Below are positions 54,016 to 64,000 of a stretch of DNA of 64,000 nt, piece by piece. The notes below the pieces were generated by a model, which saw nothing but the letters and a program-made list of their open reading frames with translations, searched no databases and was not told where the DNA came from. The stretch spans positions 1-64,000 of the forward strand of contig CP071499.1 in the NCBI GenBank assembly GCA_017354895.1. The letters are read 5' to 3'. This DNA comes from Podospora comata. Lineage: Eukaryota > Ascomycota > Sordariomycetes > Sordariales > Podosporaceae. A program made the translations under genes and the position numbers. How positions within the stretch are numbered: the first letter of the stretch is position 1; each line of letters starts with the position of its first letter.

Positions 54016-55545
54016 TGGACGTTGGTGTATGCCATGAGAATGGAGCACAAAAGGATTGCACTTTAGTACACCTGGCCAGCCGGGGGCACCTTGGGTATTT
54101 AAGGTAAAGCGCCATTCCCCTCTTGCAGAGCCTCCCTCTTTGCTCACACTACGGTTACGTAGCGCAGCATGAGAAAATCGAGAGGACGTGGGGATGATGG
54201 GGGCGGGGCATGAACTCAGTCAAGAGGTGCCAAGGACTGACCCGTGTCCCAGAGCAGGGTCACCAAATCTAGGCCACCCATCTTACCGCATACTTATTGA
54301 GTATCGTGGTAGGGTGGGACATTGGCGGGCTGACTGCTGGACACCTTACCCACCGAGCCTGGATTAGGCTGCAGCTGCCCTTCGGAGTGGCATTCTTGAC
54401 AGCTCTATTTTCTCCGCCAAGTGCGCCTTCTGCAGATGTAACTGCGCGGATTCAAGTCAATCTGGACGCCATCTGTCACCATCCGATCGTATCCGCCGGT
54501 CAAACGCGGAAAGGGCGCTCAGTTGCGTTGCGGACATTTACACGCATGTTCTTTTCCTGATGATTGCGGGCATCCAGGCAGGTGGCTTGGGTAACACAAC
54601 TGTCTCAGTGGAACTGAAAGAACACAAGGACTGAGTGGGCTGGCTTTCTATTTGCTGTCCAACCTTTCTCGGGCAACAGCAGACTTCCTGCCTGAGAAGC
54701 CTGCAGCATGTTATCAGCCAATCGCAGGGCTTAATGGCTTGCATCTGAGGTCTGAAGGTGGCTAAATTACCTGCATCACCGCGCCAAGCTTGAAGTTGTG
54801 TGACCAAGCTAACTATGAGGGATGGGTGCCTCGGCAGTGAATCACTTCCTTAAGTTTGATGCGCGGAAATACTTTACTCAGGGGAGCTTTCAAGGAAACA
54901 CCGATACCTCGTACCGGTTGTCTGAATTTAAAACGACAACTTCCACCTGGTAGTCCTAGTAGCACACTTTGCGCACAGAACTGGTGATGAGTGAGAGCTG
55001 GTGATATTTACCTGAGGGAGGGAGGGTTATCGTGGTTGATTCTGTCTTCGCCCACAGATATGTCCAAAACCCTTAACACCAATCATCGTCAGGCCAGCTC
55101 ATCATGCATCGGCAAAGCTATATTTTCGGGTCAACTATATGAAAAGCTTTGATAGGTCGTTGGCTAGTTCAGGTATCCTTAGGATTGCTATTGGCCTTGT
55201 ACCATAGTTACACCACTACAGCCAGTTGCGTGTCTTGGTTTTGGCATCGGCCTAATTTTGGTCCGATTTTGAGTCTCTTGATCAAGGTAGATGACGTGCA
55301 GTGGAGAGGTAGGCCTGGGTGTTTGCCAGCAGGTTTAAGTCGACCTTGGGTATCCGTAAAAGGATCCCAAACAATTTTTAAGTAGACATCCCTGGAATGT
55401 GTGTTCTCATGCCATCTTATTCTTGGGTCTTCTCATAAATGTACATATCTCATCACATCTAAGATTGCCCAAGCAGTAATATCACAAGTTCGTCCTGTCC
55501 CCGCCGAACGCCATTACCATGCCTTTTCTTTCTATGCGAGTTTTC
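54016..55545. other. Intergenic region, no gene recognised
   Basis: About 1.5 kb. Open frames near 54297 and 54538 are short and featureless. The leftward membrane-protein promoter is at the left end. Confidence 0.5.
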
Positions 55546-56574
55546 CTAAACGCCCATACCTTCAAAAAACTTGACGCATAACACAGCCGCGATTGCGGCA
55601 ATGCCACCCATGAGGGCCATTTGGATTCCCTCCCACAAGCTTCTTTTCAGATCCAACCACTTCATTCCCAAAACTATCCTGTGCTTTTTCTGTCCGCTTG
55701 TCCCGATCCACCCGGCGTGAGTCTGGTCCTTTGATTGCTGACTATTGAGGAAATAATCCTTCAAAAGGCCAAATAGGAACAGCGCTAGCAGGCAAACCGC
55801 AAAACTCCACCTGAGGCCCTCCTGAACATGTTCCACAAAGAAATAGGGGAACAATGGTAGCAGCCCGCCTAGAAGATACCCCAGTGATACTGAAAGTCCC
55901 ACGAGGATGGGCGATGGTGCGGCTCTCTTTGCTTCGACTTCCTTCTCACTCAAGCTGCCTGTTTCGAAGCAACCATGGCGACTCCGATATCGCTTCTGCT
56001 GCTGTTCCAACTCCCTCAAAATGCCGGGGCATTTGGCCACATGCGACCTGATCTCATCTTGTAGTTTCGGCGAGAGCTCCAGAGGCGCTAAGTATCCCTC
56101 TAATAAATCATCGTTCTCGGTGTCGTGATAGCCTGAGACGATGGTTTCGGTTTCGGTGTCGATCTCTACGTCGGCATCGAATTGATCTACTAGGGCTGAT
56201 TGGGCTGGTGTCTGTACTTGTGATTGAGACCATTCACCCTTTGCTGCGAGGAAGCCACCGATGCCCATGCTAAGACTGCCGGCGCAAATCTCGGCGGCGC
56301 CAGCATAGATGACAGTATCAGAACTTCCCAGACTGGAAAGACCAGCAGTCAGAGCAAAAGGGACGGTGAGCCCATCCGCAAACCCGAGGGTGAAATCTGC
56401 TAAGAAACGTGTTGCTGAAGGGAGAACGAAGGCTGATTTCATGCTTGGTGGCGGCTTGGGAGCTGTTGGCGGAGGAAGGAGGGGCGCGGCCTCAAGGTCA
56501 TGCGGCATGGTTGCTGTGTTTTGCTGTGACAGAGGAGGAGAGCTACAATCGAATGTCGAGTAACTGTGCGACAT
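55546..56574 (-). CDS. CCC1/VIT1-family vacuolar iron/manganese transporter
   Basis: Single exon, 342 aa from ATG 56574. The family's first-helix signature FLADFTLGFADGLTVPFALTAGLSSLG (57-83) holds the conserved Asp and Glu-like polar positions. SMGIGGFLAAKGEW follows in helix 2. After a long charged cytosolic loop (about residues 115-225) containing the CHVxKCP-like metal-binding helix region (QDEIRSHVAKCPGILRELEQQQ) come three more helices: ILVGLSVSLGYLLGGLLPLFPYF, WSFAVCLLALFLFGLL and GIQMALMGGIAAIAAVLCVKFFEG. Five helices match VIT/Ccc1. It is expected to move cytosolic Fe2+/Mn2+ into the vacuole by proton antiport. A second ATG 22 codons later is possible. Confidence 0.9.
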   Translation of the reverse strand: MSHSYSTFDCSSPPLSQQNTATMPHDLEAAPLLPPPTAPKPPPSMKSAFVLPSATRFLADFTLGFADGLTVPFALTAGLSSLGSSDTVIYAGAAEICAGSLSMGIGGFLAAKGEWSQSQVQTPAQSALVDQFDADVEIDTETETIVSGYHDTENDDLLEGYLAPLELSPKLQDEIRSHVAKCPGILRELEQQQKRYRSRHGCFETGSLSEKEVEAKRAAPSPILVGLSVSLGYLLGGLLPLFPYFFVEHVQEGLRWSFAVCLLALFLFGLLKDYFLNSQQSKDQTHAGWIGTSGQKKHRIVLGMKWLDLKRSLWEGIQMALMGGIAAIAAVLCVKFFEGMGV

Positions 56575-57943
56575 CTTTGCAATTGTTGTGAAGTGTGGTC
56601 GATTGTCGGCGGTTGGTGAGAGGTTCAATCTGACTGGCCTGCAAGTCGTCAGCACTGCTCTTGGGTCGGTTTGGTGTGAGAAAGATAAAATAGGAAATGC
56701 ATATCTTACCAATTTGAGATATCAGGATATCGCAGCAGATCAAGTGGCGAGTCGTGTTGAGACGTTGGACCGGGATGATGGGTCCTGTGTATAAGTCGCA
56801 GTGCCAAGGAATGATCGTTTTCCCCGAGAAAGTCGGAAGGTTGTCTTTCCACTCCGCAGTGCCACCACCCTCGAAATGGTGTGACGACAGATATGTATTC
56901 AATGTATCATCTCTGCAAGATAGAGAGCAATCATGGATAATGGCCCATGAACCAATCAGGAGCCAGCCAATTCTTTGTCCTGTCAACGCAGGTTGTTGCT
57001 TCGAGAGAGAGGCTGACAATTAGCTTAGCTGTGATTGGTGAATCAGCGCGCGCTGTGGATCTTGCGGGTTAGGGTTTTCCGCGGAGGCAGCGATGATATT
57101 GGTAGCTTTGCCACATATAGTTGTTACCAGTCCAGTTAGTGCAACTGGAAAATACTGTGCGTTTTTCAAATGATGTTGATTGGTGAGGATGATAGGAAGG
57201 CTGTTTGTGGCAACCGTAACTTCGTGATCACGGTCCTGCGCTCCCAGCCCCACCCTTTCAGGGCTTCAGGGGTGGCTGCCTCCTTACCGAAATCACCAAT
57301 ATCAGCGATATCAACATAGCAACGAACGAAAATGAATTATACAGCCAGGTACTTGGGAACTAGCCAAGGTATATTGCAGCAGGAGGTCAAAATCTTCCCT
57401 CCTCTCCACTGGCGACCATTCTCTAGACAAGACACGCTGGCAGACCAAACTGTGACATGGAGGGAAGTCAACGCTTGTTGACAATAGTAGTGTCGAGTGC
57501 ATCTTATAGCCTGGAACAAGAAGATCCGTTCTGTACCTGTGACACACGCTGCTTGCCATGAGGCTTTCATTCTGTGTCGGAATCGCCTCTCAGGTAAGCC
57601 CGCTCTGTTCCAAGTGCTTCCGTATCAAGACATGAGAGCTTGACCAGCTACCGCTGTGTATCATGGGCCAAGAAGACTAACAACAACAGCGTTGTCATTT
57701 TTGCCCGCTAAAACGATTTACAGTCCTCCACAATCCCGCCGTCTTCAGCCTTCAAACTGCGTCAAGGGGGGATATGGTGTGAACACAATACGGAGGAAGT
57801 GTAGATATCAGTGATAATGTATTGTGAGAGAACTACCAATGATCTCAAGAGGAAACCGAACAGAAGACCAATATAACCTCCAAACCGGACCGAGTAACAT
57901 AGTACCAGACGTCGTTCGAAGAATGTGGCGCCGAGCCAACTGG
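56575..57943. other. Intergenic region, no gene recognised
   Basis: About 1.4 kb with the CCC1-like promoter and leader at its left end. Short open frames near 57020 and 57311 have no recognised features. Confidence 0.5.
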
Positions 57944-58189
57944 CTATTCGTCAGGCATATCAGATTCTCTCTTCTCCCAGTACCTTGCATAAGCAACCCC
58001 ACCCAAAGCCACACCAAGAGTGACAAGATTCCCCGTCAAACCAGATTTGAAACCCGAAAATGCAGAGTCGCTGAGTGAACATTGTACCATATTCTCTGTA
58101 ACTTGGTGGCATCCGTTGCCATGATTACACATGTGTCCGCAATTAGGGCAAGATGGAGTTTGATCCATTCTGCGTGAGGTTGGAGCCAT
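57944..58189 (-). CDS. Small protein with Cys cluster and one membrane helix
   Basis: An 81-residue open frame from ATG 58189. It starts MAPTSRRMDQTPS, then a compact cysteine/histidine cluster (CPNCGHMCNHGNGCH, with another Cys at ...MVQC) able to bind zinc. It ends with a hydrophobic helix (GNLVTLGVALGGVAYARYW) and a charged tail (EKRESDMPDE). The ordered composition argues for a real small gene, but it is short, and upstream exons cannot be excluded. No family is recognised. Confidence 0.45.
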   Translation of the reverse strand: MAPTSRRMDQTPSCPNCGHMCNHGNGCHQVTENMVQCSLSDSAFSGFKSGLTGNLVTLGVALGGVAYARYWEKRESDMPDE

Positions 58190-59183
58190 GGTGTGTGAAC
58201 GAGTTTCGAAAGTATTGTCTCAGACGCTGACTGGCAAAAAACACCACTACATAAGGTCAGGCAATACCACCCGAGATGAAGGCAGGGTAAATACGTACCG
58301 GCAAACTCGGGTCCTCGAGGGAGTTTGACTGCTGGGTTGTAATTAAAGAGTGAAGATTTTCTCAGATTGGTTTTGATGTCCGGTGGATTTGGGATTTCGC
58401 GCTTTCTTATGTGAAAACGCATTCTATACATCCTGGGAAACACACTTGATTTAGATGCTGGATTTGATAGGTATTGTCTTTGCAGATGACGTGTTTCATA
58501 GTTCAAATGTCTGTCTTGGAGCATAAGGTCTTGCTTTGCACACCCCGCAGCAAATGGCAAGATTGTAGTAAGATTGGGACATCCCGCTGTAAGATGTTAA
58601 TCGAGGGTCTTGGCTATTGCGCAGCCCCTCTCTCAATTATCTTATTGGGCTGGGAGACGCGTCACGGTTCCAAAGAGGTGCATTGTGCAGATGAGGCTTT
58701 TTGAAGGGGCAAATGGGCACCACCCCTGAGCCCTCAGAGGTTATTTTCTTCTTTTTTTTCTTTTGTTCGGAAAAAGCGGTCAGCTTTCGAGTTGATCATT
58801 CCCATCCACGGGCTTCATATTCTCGAGCAAAACCTGTTATATGACCCAGCCCAAGGGTGACTTGTTTCTTCAATCATTGAAGCACCATGGCAACCACACG
58901 CCACTATTAAGTTTTTGATCAAGAAAAGTGGTGCTATACATCCGGATCTCTATAAGGTGGGAAAGAGGAAGGTATGTAAATGATCATCATGATAAATTCC
59001 AGCCGAGATAAGATAGTGAGGTACCTGGATCGGGTCTGAGCAAGACAGAAAATGCCGCATGATGCGCAATATCTAGCCCGGCTTTCATGGGACTTTACTT
59101 ACAAACCCGACCCTAAGAGGCGTAATCTTGCCTGAGACCAATATGTGTAGTATCAGCTCCTTGTTTCTTCCAATCTTCCATAT
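58190..59183. other. Intergenic region
   Basis: Contains a pyrimidine-rich run near 58741-58765 and no credible gene. A longer minus-strand frame overlapping 58036-58560 lacks protein character. Confidence 0.45.
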
Positions 59184-60205
59184 TTACTGCGCAGGACACT
59201 CGAAGACGGCGGGGCCGGGAATGTTGTATGCTCCAGCTGATATTGACAGTTAGATCGTTGTTCAAGACCCATGAGCATGGCAGCGGCACTTACGAGCCCA
59301 AACTTGGAACAGAATGGAAGGGTCCTCCGCGTCATAGGCACCAGGGAATCCTACTAGCTCGGCATTTGATGCGGAAGGGACCACCGATCCCGAACCGGAC
59401 ACCTCCAATTGGTGGCAAGACGGGTAGAACTGTGCTCCCTTCGCCGCCCACGCGGAGTGAAGGGCGATAATCTCGTGGCGAACGAGATAAAATCCCGGCT
59501 TCAGACACTCTGGAATTGTGTATCGATAAGGTTCGTTGTCAAACTTCATGAAAGGGGTCTGTTCAAGTGTTAGAAATGACAAAATGGAAGCTATGTGGTG
59601 CTGGGCTCTACTTACCGTGGCCCAAATATCATCCGGCCAGGTCTTGTCAAAGGTATGTCTGCCCTCATGGTGAATCTTGAACCAGATCGGCTCGTCACCT
59701 GGAAGAAACTTGTCACATCCCGAATCCGGGCATCGGGCCACTGTCGACAAGGTTAGCTAGATCAAATTCGAGGGTTTCATGACCTGATTGTGTGTTAGTT
59801 GACCTACTGTAAGTTAAGACCGGACCCATGTGAGAATCAGGCCAGTGAGTCCAACGCAGCGAGACCTCAGAGCCGGCCACTGCTTTGGCATGGAGAGGAG
59901 CAGGTTCCGATCCGATTTGGCCTTCAATGGTGGAGCCTCCGCATTGCAGGTCAATCGAGGTGACATCCTCCACGGGTCCGTTGGTGATGATCTTGCGGCT
60001 AATGCGCTTGGGTGCCCACTCTCCCATGTATGGGTCTTGATAAGGCTGGTAGAGCTTTGGCAGAAATTGCCGTCAGCACCAAGTCTTCATGGTCAAGGGA
60101 GTGAAGAGGTACCTGGTAGAACTGCCCGCTAATGGTGATATTGTCAACCCAGCCGTGGGCAGAGACAGCAGTAGCCGTGGCGAGGGCCACAAGAACCGAT
60201 TTCAT
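59184..60205 (-). CDS. AA9 lytic polysaccharide monooxygenase
   Basis: Copper enzyme that oxidatively cuts cellulose (and sometimes hemicellulose). Five exons on the minus strand, 60205-60113, 60054-59808, 59740-59616, 59558-59294 and 59236-59184 (introns 58, 67, 57 and 57 bp), encode 260 aa. The signal peptide (MKSVLVALATATAVSA) ends right before HGWVDN, so the mature protein starts with the copper-brace histidine. The second copper histidine is in DSHMGPVLTY, and the axial tyrosine is in QFYPSCHQLEV. Other family marks are GPVEDVTSIDLQCGG, MARCPDSGCDKF, WFKIHHEGR, GFYLVRHEIIALHSA and the closing YNIPGPAVFECPAQ. There is no CBM1. Every intron restores a family motif, so the model is strong. 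Confidence 0.93.
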
Positions 60206-60954
60206 GTTAGCTGATGGTCCAATGGTGTTTGGAGTGGGCCTGGCTCTAACAGAAGAAAGGGTATCTGTCTAAACTGGCAATCAATTTTCTGTTATATATT
60301 TATTGTGTCTATGAGCCTCAAAGCGTCAGATGCCCTCCTCCACTTCGCTTCAGCTGCTCCAAGGTTTCGCCCAGAGGTCGTGAGGGTAATGTGCCGGCAA
60401 TATTACAGACGGATGCAACCTCGACAGCTGCACCTGGGTTCCGACCCACAACAACGGAAGATCACCTTGGTGGAAAAAAGATGCCAGGAGGAATGTCCGG
60501 GAACCCGCGGAGGACTCTGCTCCATCTGTACCCGTGTGCCGGGTTCAATGCCACACACCCCACGCTTTGATTGGCATCGGGCGTGGTTATCGGCAATTTG
60601 AAAGAATCCACGGAGGTCGCGGTTCATGAAAAGTGTGCCAACCCCGGATCAGACAAGTCTTCAGACTCGTACTCGGCCATTTTGCTCTTCAACATTCGAA
60701 CATTTAGTGTCGTATATAAATTGACCGGATAACTTACGCGGTGAGCCCTTTATAGTTGCTCAGCAACTCCCGAGTAGGTAGCTGAGCAAAATCATAAACG
60801 TGGTTGAAGAGAAAAGAGCATGCATCTTAAGGGGAAGCCAAATGAATCTATATTGTAACAACTAGTACAGAAGACCAACTTCAAACTGTGTACATGCATT
60901 GCGTAGGCGTGAGAAAAGAAATCATATACCGGAGCGAAATACCTACCTAGGTAC
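60206..60954. other. Intergenic region / AA9 promoter
   Basis: A TATA-like AATAAATATATAA (minus strand, about 60291-60304) lies ~90 bp upstream of the AA9 start. The rest separates AA9 from the stop of the STAND gene, both on the minus strand, and shows no gene. Confidence 0.5.
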
Positions 60955-63900
60955 TCAGCCCCGGCTGGTTGAGGCCTTGCTCTGAGGGGTAACCGCAGGA
61001 TTAACCACAGCCTTGCCATGCACCTTTGCCTGTGCAGGCCTTTGGGCAGTTGCCTGACTACCACTCTTCTGGATCTGCGTCTGCTGCATTTGGCCTCCTG
61101 TTTGGCCCTGCGGACTCTGAGATTTCTGATGCTGTCCTGGTCTCTGGGGAGAAGCAGATGGGCCGCCTGTCTGCTGTTTTGCTGTCTGGGAACCACCCTG
61201 AGGTCTTGCTACAGGATTAGGAGCTTTACCCGCACTTTTGTCAATACTCTTTCCACCTCTCTTCTCCAGCTCCATCTGAATAGCTGCCTTGGCCTTGAGG
61301 GCATCACTCCCGAAAGACCCTCTGTCCACAGTCTGAAAGTGTTGCATTCCATTTTGGAGGATACACAAGGGTGACATCTGGCCATCGAGAGAGAAGCTGC
61401 CAGGGACGATTACGACGCTGGATGCGAACTGCCTCGGAAGCTTGACGGGGGGTTGGGGGGCGGATGGGTCACCGAGCTGGTTAACGTCTATGCCCGGCTG
61501 GGAAAGGATGGCGTGCACGGCATGTATGTCGAGAGAGTGCGTTGCTGCCTGCAAGGGGGTGAAAGAAAACGAATCCCCGGGCTTCCCTGCCTTTGCCGCA
61601 AGGGCCTTTTGAATACTGCATCCGCCAAATGAGGCGCAGAGGGAGTGGTCGTGGAAGGCAAGGTGGGTATAGATATCAGTCGCTGCCGGGGGCAGATAAG
61701 ATCCAAATACAGTGAGGAGCATCTGCACCTGTGCTTTCAGGGCATAGCCCCTTCTCGCTCCTTCAAAGTACAGTTCGATGATATTGGAAAGTAAGGTTGG
61801 CTGGGGGTCCATCTTTCCTGCCTTCTTATACTCGGACCACTTCACTGGGAGAGTGACACTGAGTGGGGTGGTGAAAAGCTTCCTGTGCTCTTCTGGAGTC
61901 TTGAGGTGAGCTTTGAGAAATTCGGTGACAAGCTTGGGATTCTTGAGAGAACAGACAAGGGCAAGACGGCCGACTAGCTGCTCGAAGGCACCAGCTTTAC
62001 TATCATACTTGACGAGCCACTCCAGCATGTCCCTGATACCACTGTCGCCACCGGCCTCCTGCGTACATATACTCAGTCCGTTGAACCACTTTGCCTGTGG
62101 ATTGAGCACCTCGAATGTGAGAGACCGGAGCTTGTCGTCAGGAATGATGTGGCGGGTGATGGTCGGGTGATACAGCAAACTCCGAACTTGCCGCATCGCA
62201 TGGATTTTGAAGTCTTTAGCGTCCATCCTCTCGTCAACGGGTACATTATCAGGATTGTAGTTACCAGAGAATGTCTTGGTCACAGCGAGATATGTCGAAA
62301 GCGTGAGTGGGATTCGGCGTGAATCCGGTTCGTTGAGATAAAAGTCCTTGAGAGTCTTGTGGTTCTTGAGCTTCTCGGAGTTGAGGTAGTCACGGACTGT
62401 GTGATGCGCAAACCCCACGGTCTCATCCACCAGGATCTTTCCATCTGCAGACACCTTTCTGACAACCTGAATAAGTGGGCCGCAGGCTTGAGTGAAAGCC
62501 CGAAGACTAAAAGGAATGCCCCCTCTTGCATCGCTTTGCTTCACGGACTCGATGAGCAAGTCGGTAGCAAGCCCATATCGCCAGCCAGAGTCGAGAATCA
62601 AGGCAAAAGCCTTGATCACATTGTCGCGGTGTTTGTCAGGAATATTGGCAAGAATGGTCTCCCATGTGCCATCAAGACTTTCAGGTCGGTCTTGGGTGGC
62701 GTTCAGTTTTGCACGGGGATCTTTGGCATTTTTCAAGACCTCCAGTTGCCAGGAAGCGTACCTGAACATTCCTCTGGCCTTGGATGGGAGCGAGAAGGCA
62801 ACGTATTCCTTCAGTTTGGGCACTTCTTCCCAGTCCTCAAACTCATCCTTTTGGAGTTGTGCAGTCACCCAGGCTTTAATATCATCGTCAACGTCCTTGT
62901 TCTTGTCCAGAGACACTGGAATAGAAACCCTCTCCAAGGCTTTCTGAACATCGGCTTGCCTGCGACTGGTGACAGCTAGAAAGAGATTCTTGTACTTCGT
63001 GTCAGTGGCGAGGGTAGCCACTGCCTTTACCAGATTTGAAGTCCTGCTTTCGTCCAGAGCGTCGATGACAACATATGCCCTCCTTCCATTCAGGAAGGAC
63101 AGGACTGCCTCAATGCCCTTGAGAAGATCTTCCACGGTTGGGTACATTCCTCTATCCTTGAGGGGCTTCAGAAAAGCAGGAACTGACTTGATCTGTAGAC
63201 AGAGACGTGCAAGAATCCAGCCAAGGCAGTGGGCAGTTTCATCTCTCTCCCACTTCCCGCCCTTCTCATCTGTGTTGGAACAATAGTAGAAGGCATAGGG
63301 CTGCTTAAATCCTTTGTACTGCTCCACAATGTATGATGACAGGACGGTTTTTCCGACGCCAGGAACTCCATGAATCCAGAGGAGCCTTGACTGGGAATCC
63401 TTGGCCAACCAGGCCTTCCACTGACTGGAGTTTGGTAGCCACCGGCAGGTGTTAGCCTCTCGGAACTGGGAAGCCTTGTCGTGATTGTCGGAGGGATTGG
63501 TTTTGCTTAGCCACTTTGCAATGGCCTCGCGGTCCAATTTGTCGTCCATGGCGTGAACAGCCCCCTTGACCTCTTTGACATCATCCTTGATAACACGGAC
63601 ATTGGTTTGGATCTCTTTCACGGTCGTTGTAAGCTCGGTGGTCAGGCCGCTGATGATAGAAGTCCGGCAATGATGCAGTTTGCTCATGGCAGCATCAAAC
63701 GATTCTTTTTTGAACGGCCATTTTGCTGCCTCCCATGTGTTCCTGAGTTTGTCGCGGGTGGTCCTATCCCTGGGGTCACGATCGATCTTCAGCTTCTTGA
63801 TCATGCCTTGCAATTCCTCCAGCGTTTCCTTGCAGATTCCACAGGGCTTGAAGATCTGGTTGGCAATCCGCCTGTTTTCGGGGCTGTCTTCGATCTTTTG

Positions 63901-64000
63901 GCCCGGCTGGACATTGTTTTTGAAGATGAAATCGATCGACTCAAATGTTGACTGCAGACTTGCTGCCTCCACCACGAGAAGCTTGATGTCTTTGGGACAG
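60955..64000 (-). CDS. STAND-type NTPase (NLR-like), 5' end outside the window
   Basis: The frame is open to the right edge, so the start is missing; more than 1010 residues are visible. Visible N-terminal helices (AASLQSTFESIDFIF..., CGICKETLEELQGMIKKL) match the helical N-terminal domain of fungal STAND proteins. A NACHT-type NTPase follows, with Walker A GVPGVGKT (63346-63369), Walker B YVVIDALDES (about 63046-63075), VTSRRQADV (sensor 1) and GFAHHTVRDYL (winged-helix end motif). Next come a long helical region, one or two ankyrin-like repeats (FTPLQAATHSLDIHAVHAILSQ near 61.5 kb), and a Q/S/P/G-rich tail of ~90 residues. Fungal STAND proteins act in non-self recognition and regulated cell death; that role here is inferred from architecture. 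Confidence 0.85.
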   Translation of the reverse strand, partial: CPKDIKLLVVEAASLQSTFESIDFIFKNNVQPGQKIEDSPENRRIANQIFKPCGICKETLEELQGMIKKLKIDRDPRDRTTRDKLRNTWEAAKWPFKKESFDAAMSKLHHCRTSIISGLTTELTTTVKEIQTNVRVIKDDVKEVKGAVHAMDDKLDREAIAKWLSKTNPSDNHDKASQFREANTCRWLPNSSQWKAWLAKDSQSRLLWIHGVPGVGKTVLSSYIVEQYKGFKQPYAFYYCSNTDEKGGKWERDETAHCLGWILARLCLQIKSVPAFLKPLKDRGMYPTVEDLLKGIEAVLSFLNGRRAYVVIDALDESRTSNLVKAVATLATDTKYKNLFLAVTSRRQADVQKALERVSIPVSLDKNKDVDDDIKAWVTAQLQKDEFEDWEEVPKLKEYVAFSLPSKARGMFRYASWQLEVLKNAKDPRAKLNATQDRPESLDGTWETILANIPDKHRDNVIKAFALILDSGWRYGLATDLLIESVKQSDARGGIPFSLRAFTQACGPLIQVVRKVSADGKILVDETVGFAHHTVRDYLNSEKLKNHKTLKDFYLNEPDSRRIPLTLSTYLAVTKTFSGNYNPDNVPVDERMDAKDFKIHAMRQVRSLLYHPTITRHIIPDDKLRSLTFEVLNPQAKWFNGLSICTQEAGGDSGIRDMLEWLVKYDSKAGAFEQLVGRLALVCSLKNPKLVTEFLKAHLKTPEEHRKLFTTPLSVTLPVKWSEYKKAGKMDPQPTLLSNIIELYFEGARRGYALKAQVQMLLTVFGSYLPPAATDIYTHLAFHDHSLCASFGGCSIQKALAAKAGKPGDSFSFTPLQAATHSLDIHAVHAILSQPGIDVNQLGDPSAPQPPVKLPRQFASSVVIVPGSFSLDGQMSPLCILQNGMQHFQTVDRGSFGSDALKAKAAIQMELEKRGGKSIDKSAGKAPNPVARPQGGSQTAKQQTGGPSASPQRPGQHQKSQSPQGQTGGQMQQTQIQKSGSQATAQRPAQAKVHGKAVVNPAVTPQSKASTSRG

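Noticed and set aside
58036-58560. 174-codon minus-strand open frame overlapping the small Cys-cluster gene
   Set aside because: It occupies a different frame from the better-looking 81-residue protein and lacks any organised sequence character.
14518-64000. A secondary-metabolite or other dedicated biosynthetic cluster
   Set aside because: No PKS, NRPS, terpene synthase, P450 or cluster transcription factor is visible. The epoxide hydrolase and ThDP enzyme are isolated and not adjacent to partner enzymes.

Overview
The window is nuclear DNA of a filamentous ascomycete, most likely a sordariomycete (Sordariales-like by overall impression; the species cannot be read from the sequence). The support is dense genes with short GT-AG introns (about 53-80 bp, often with a CTAAC/CTGAC-type branch site), plant-cell-wall enzymes typical of such fungi (AA9, GH62, GH43), a fungal STAND protein, and a strongly AT-rich block carrying the footprint of repeat-induced point mutation (RIP: TpG/CpA converted to TpA).

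Layout. 1-14.1 kb is a gene-free, repeat-rich, mostly AT-rich block. It holds a 150/175-bp tandem array (0.95-1.91 kb), a nearly whole Ty1/copia retrotransposon on the minus strand with two ~615-bp LTRs and a 5-bp target duplication (2222-8708), a ~213-bp tandem array that becomes steadily less RIP-mutated from left to right (10.1-11.84 kb), and a 5'-truncated plus-strand relative of the copia element (11939-13814). At about 14.1 kb composition switches abruptly to GC-balanced, gene-rich DNA.

14.1-64 kb carries about 21 protein genes, one pseudogene and one tRNA-Ser(GCU). In order: exo-beta-1,3-galactanase (GH43_24+CBM35); small secreted protein (-); polytopic membrane protein (-); M28B glutamate-carboxypeptidase-like protease; SIRT6/7-like sirtuin; nucleotidyltransferase; broken APH-type kinase; SET-domain protein with a signal peptide; protein built of ~10 Cys3His zinc modules; M28 aminopeptidase with PA domain; secreted Cys-rich VldE/VanY-like protein; epoxide hydrolase; GH62 (-) and GH43+CBM42 arabinofuranosidases (divergent pair); ThDP-dependent acetolactate-synthase-like enzyme; PHO80-like cyclin; Xaa-Pro aminopeptidase; Cys-rich secreted protein; tRNA; single-pass membrane protein (-); CCC1/VIT1 transporter (-); small Cys/TM protein (-); AA9 LPMO (-); and the 3' part of a STAND NTPase with a Q-rich tail (-), which runs off the right edge.

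Taken together, four secreted carbohydrate enzymes (galactanase, GH62, GH43+CBM42, AA9) suit a plant-debris degrader attacking arabinogalactan, arabinan/arabinoxylan and cellulose. Two secreted or vacuolar M28 peptidases and a proline aminopeptidase complete peptide breakdown. No biosynthetic cluster is evident; most genes are independent units. Exon boundaries were set by eye from splice sites and frame continuity and have not been tested against transcripts.
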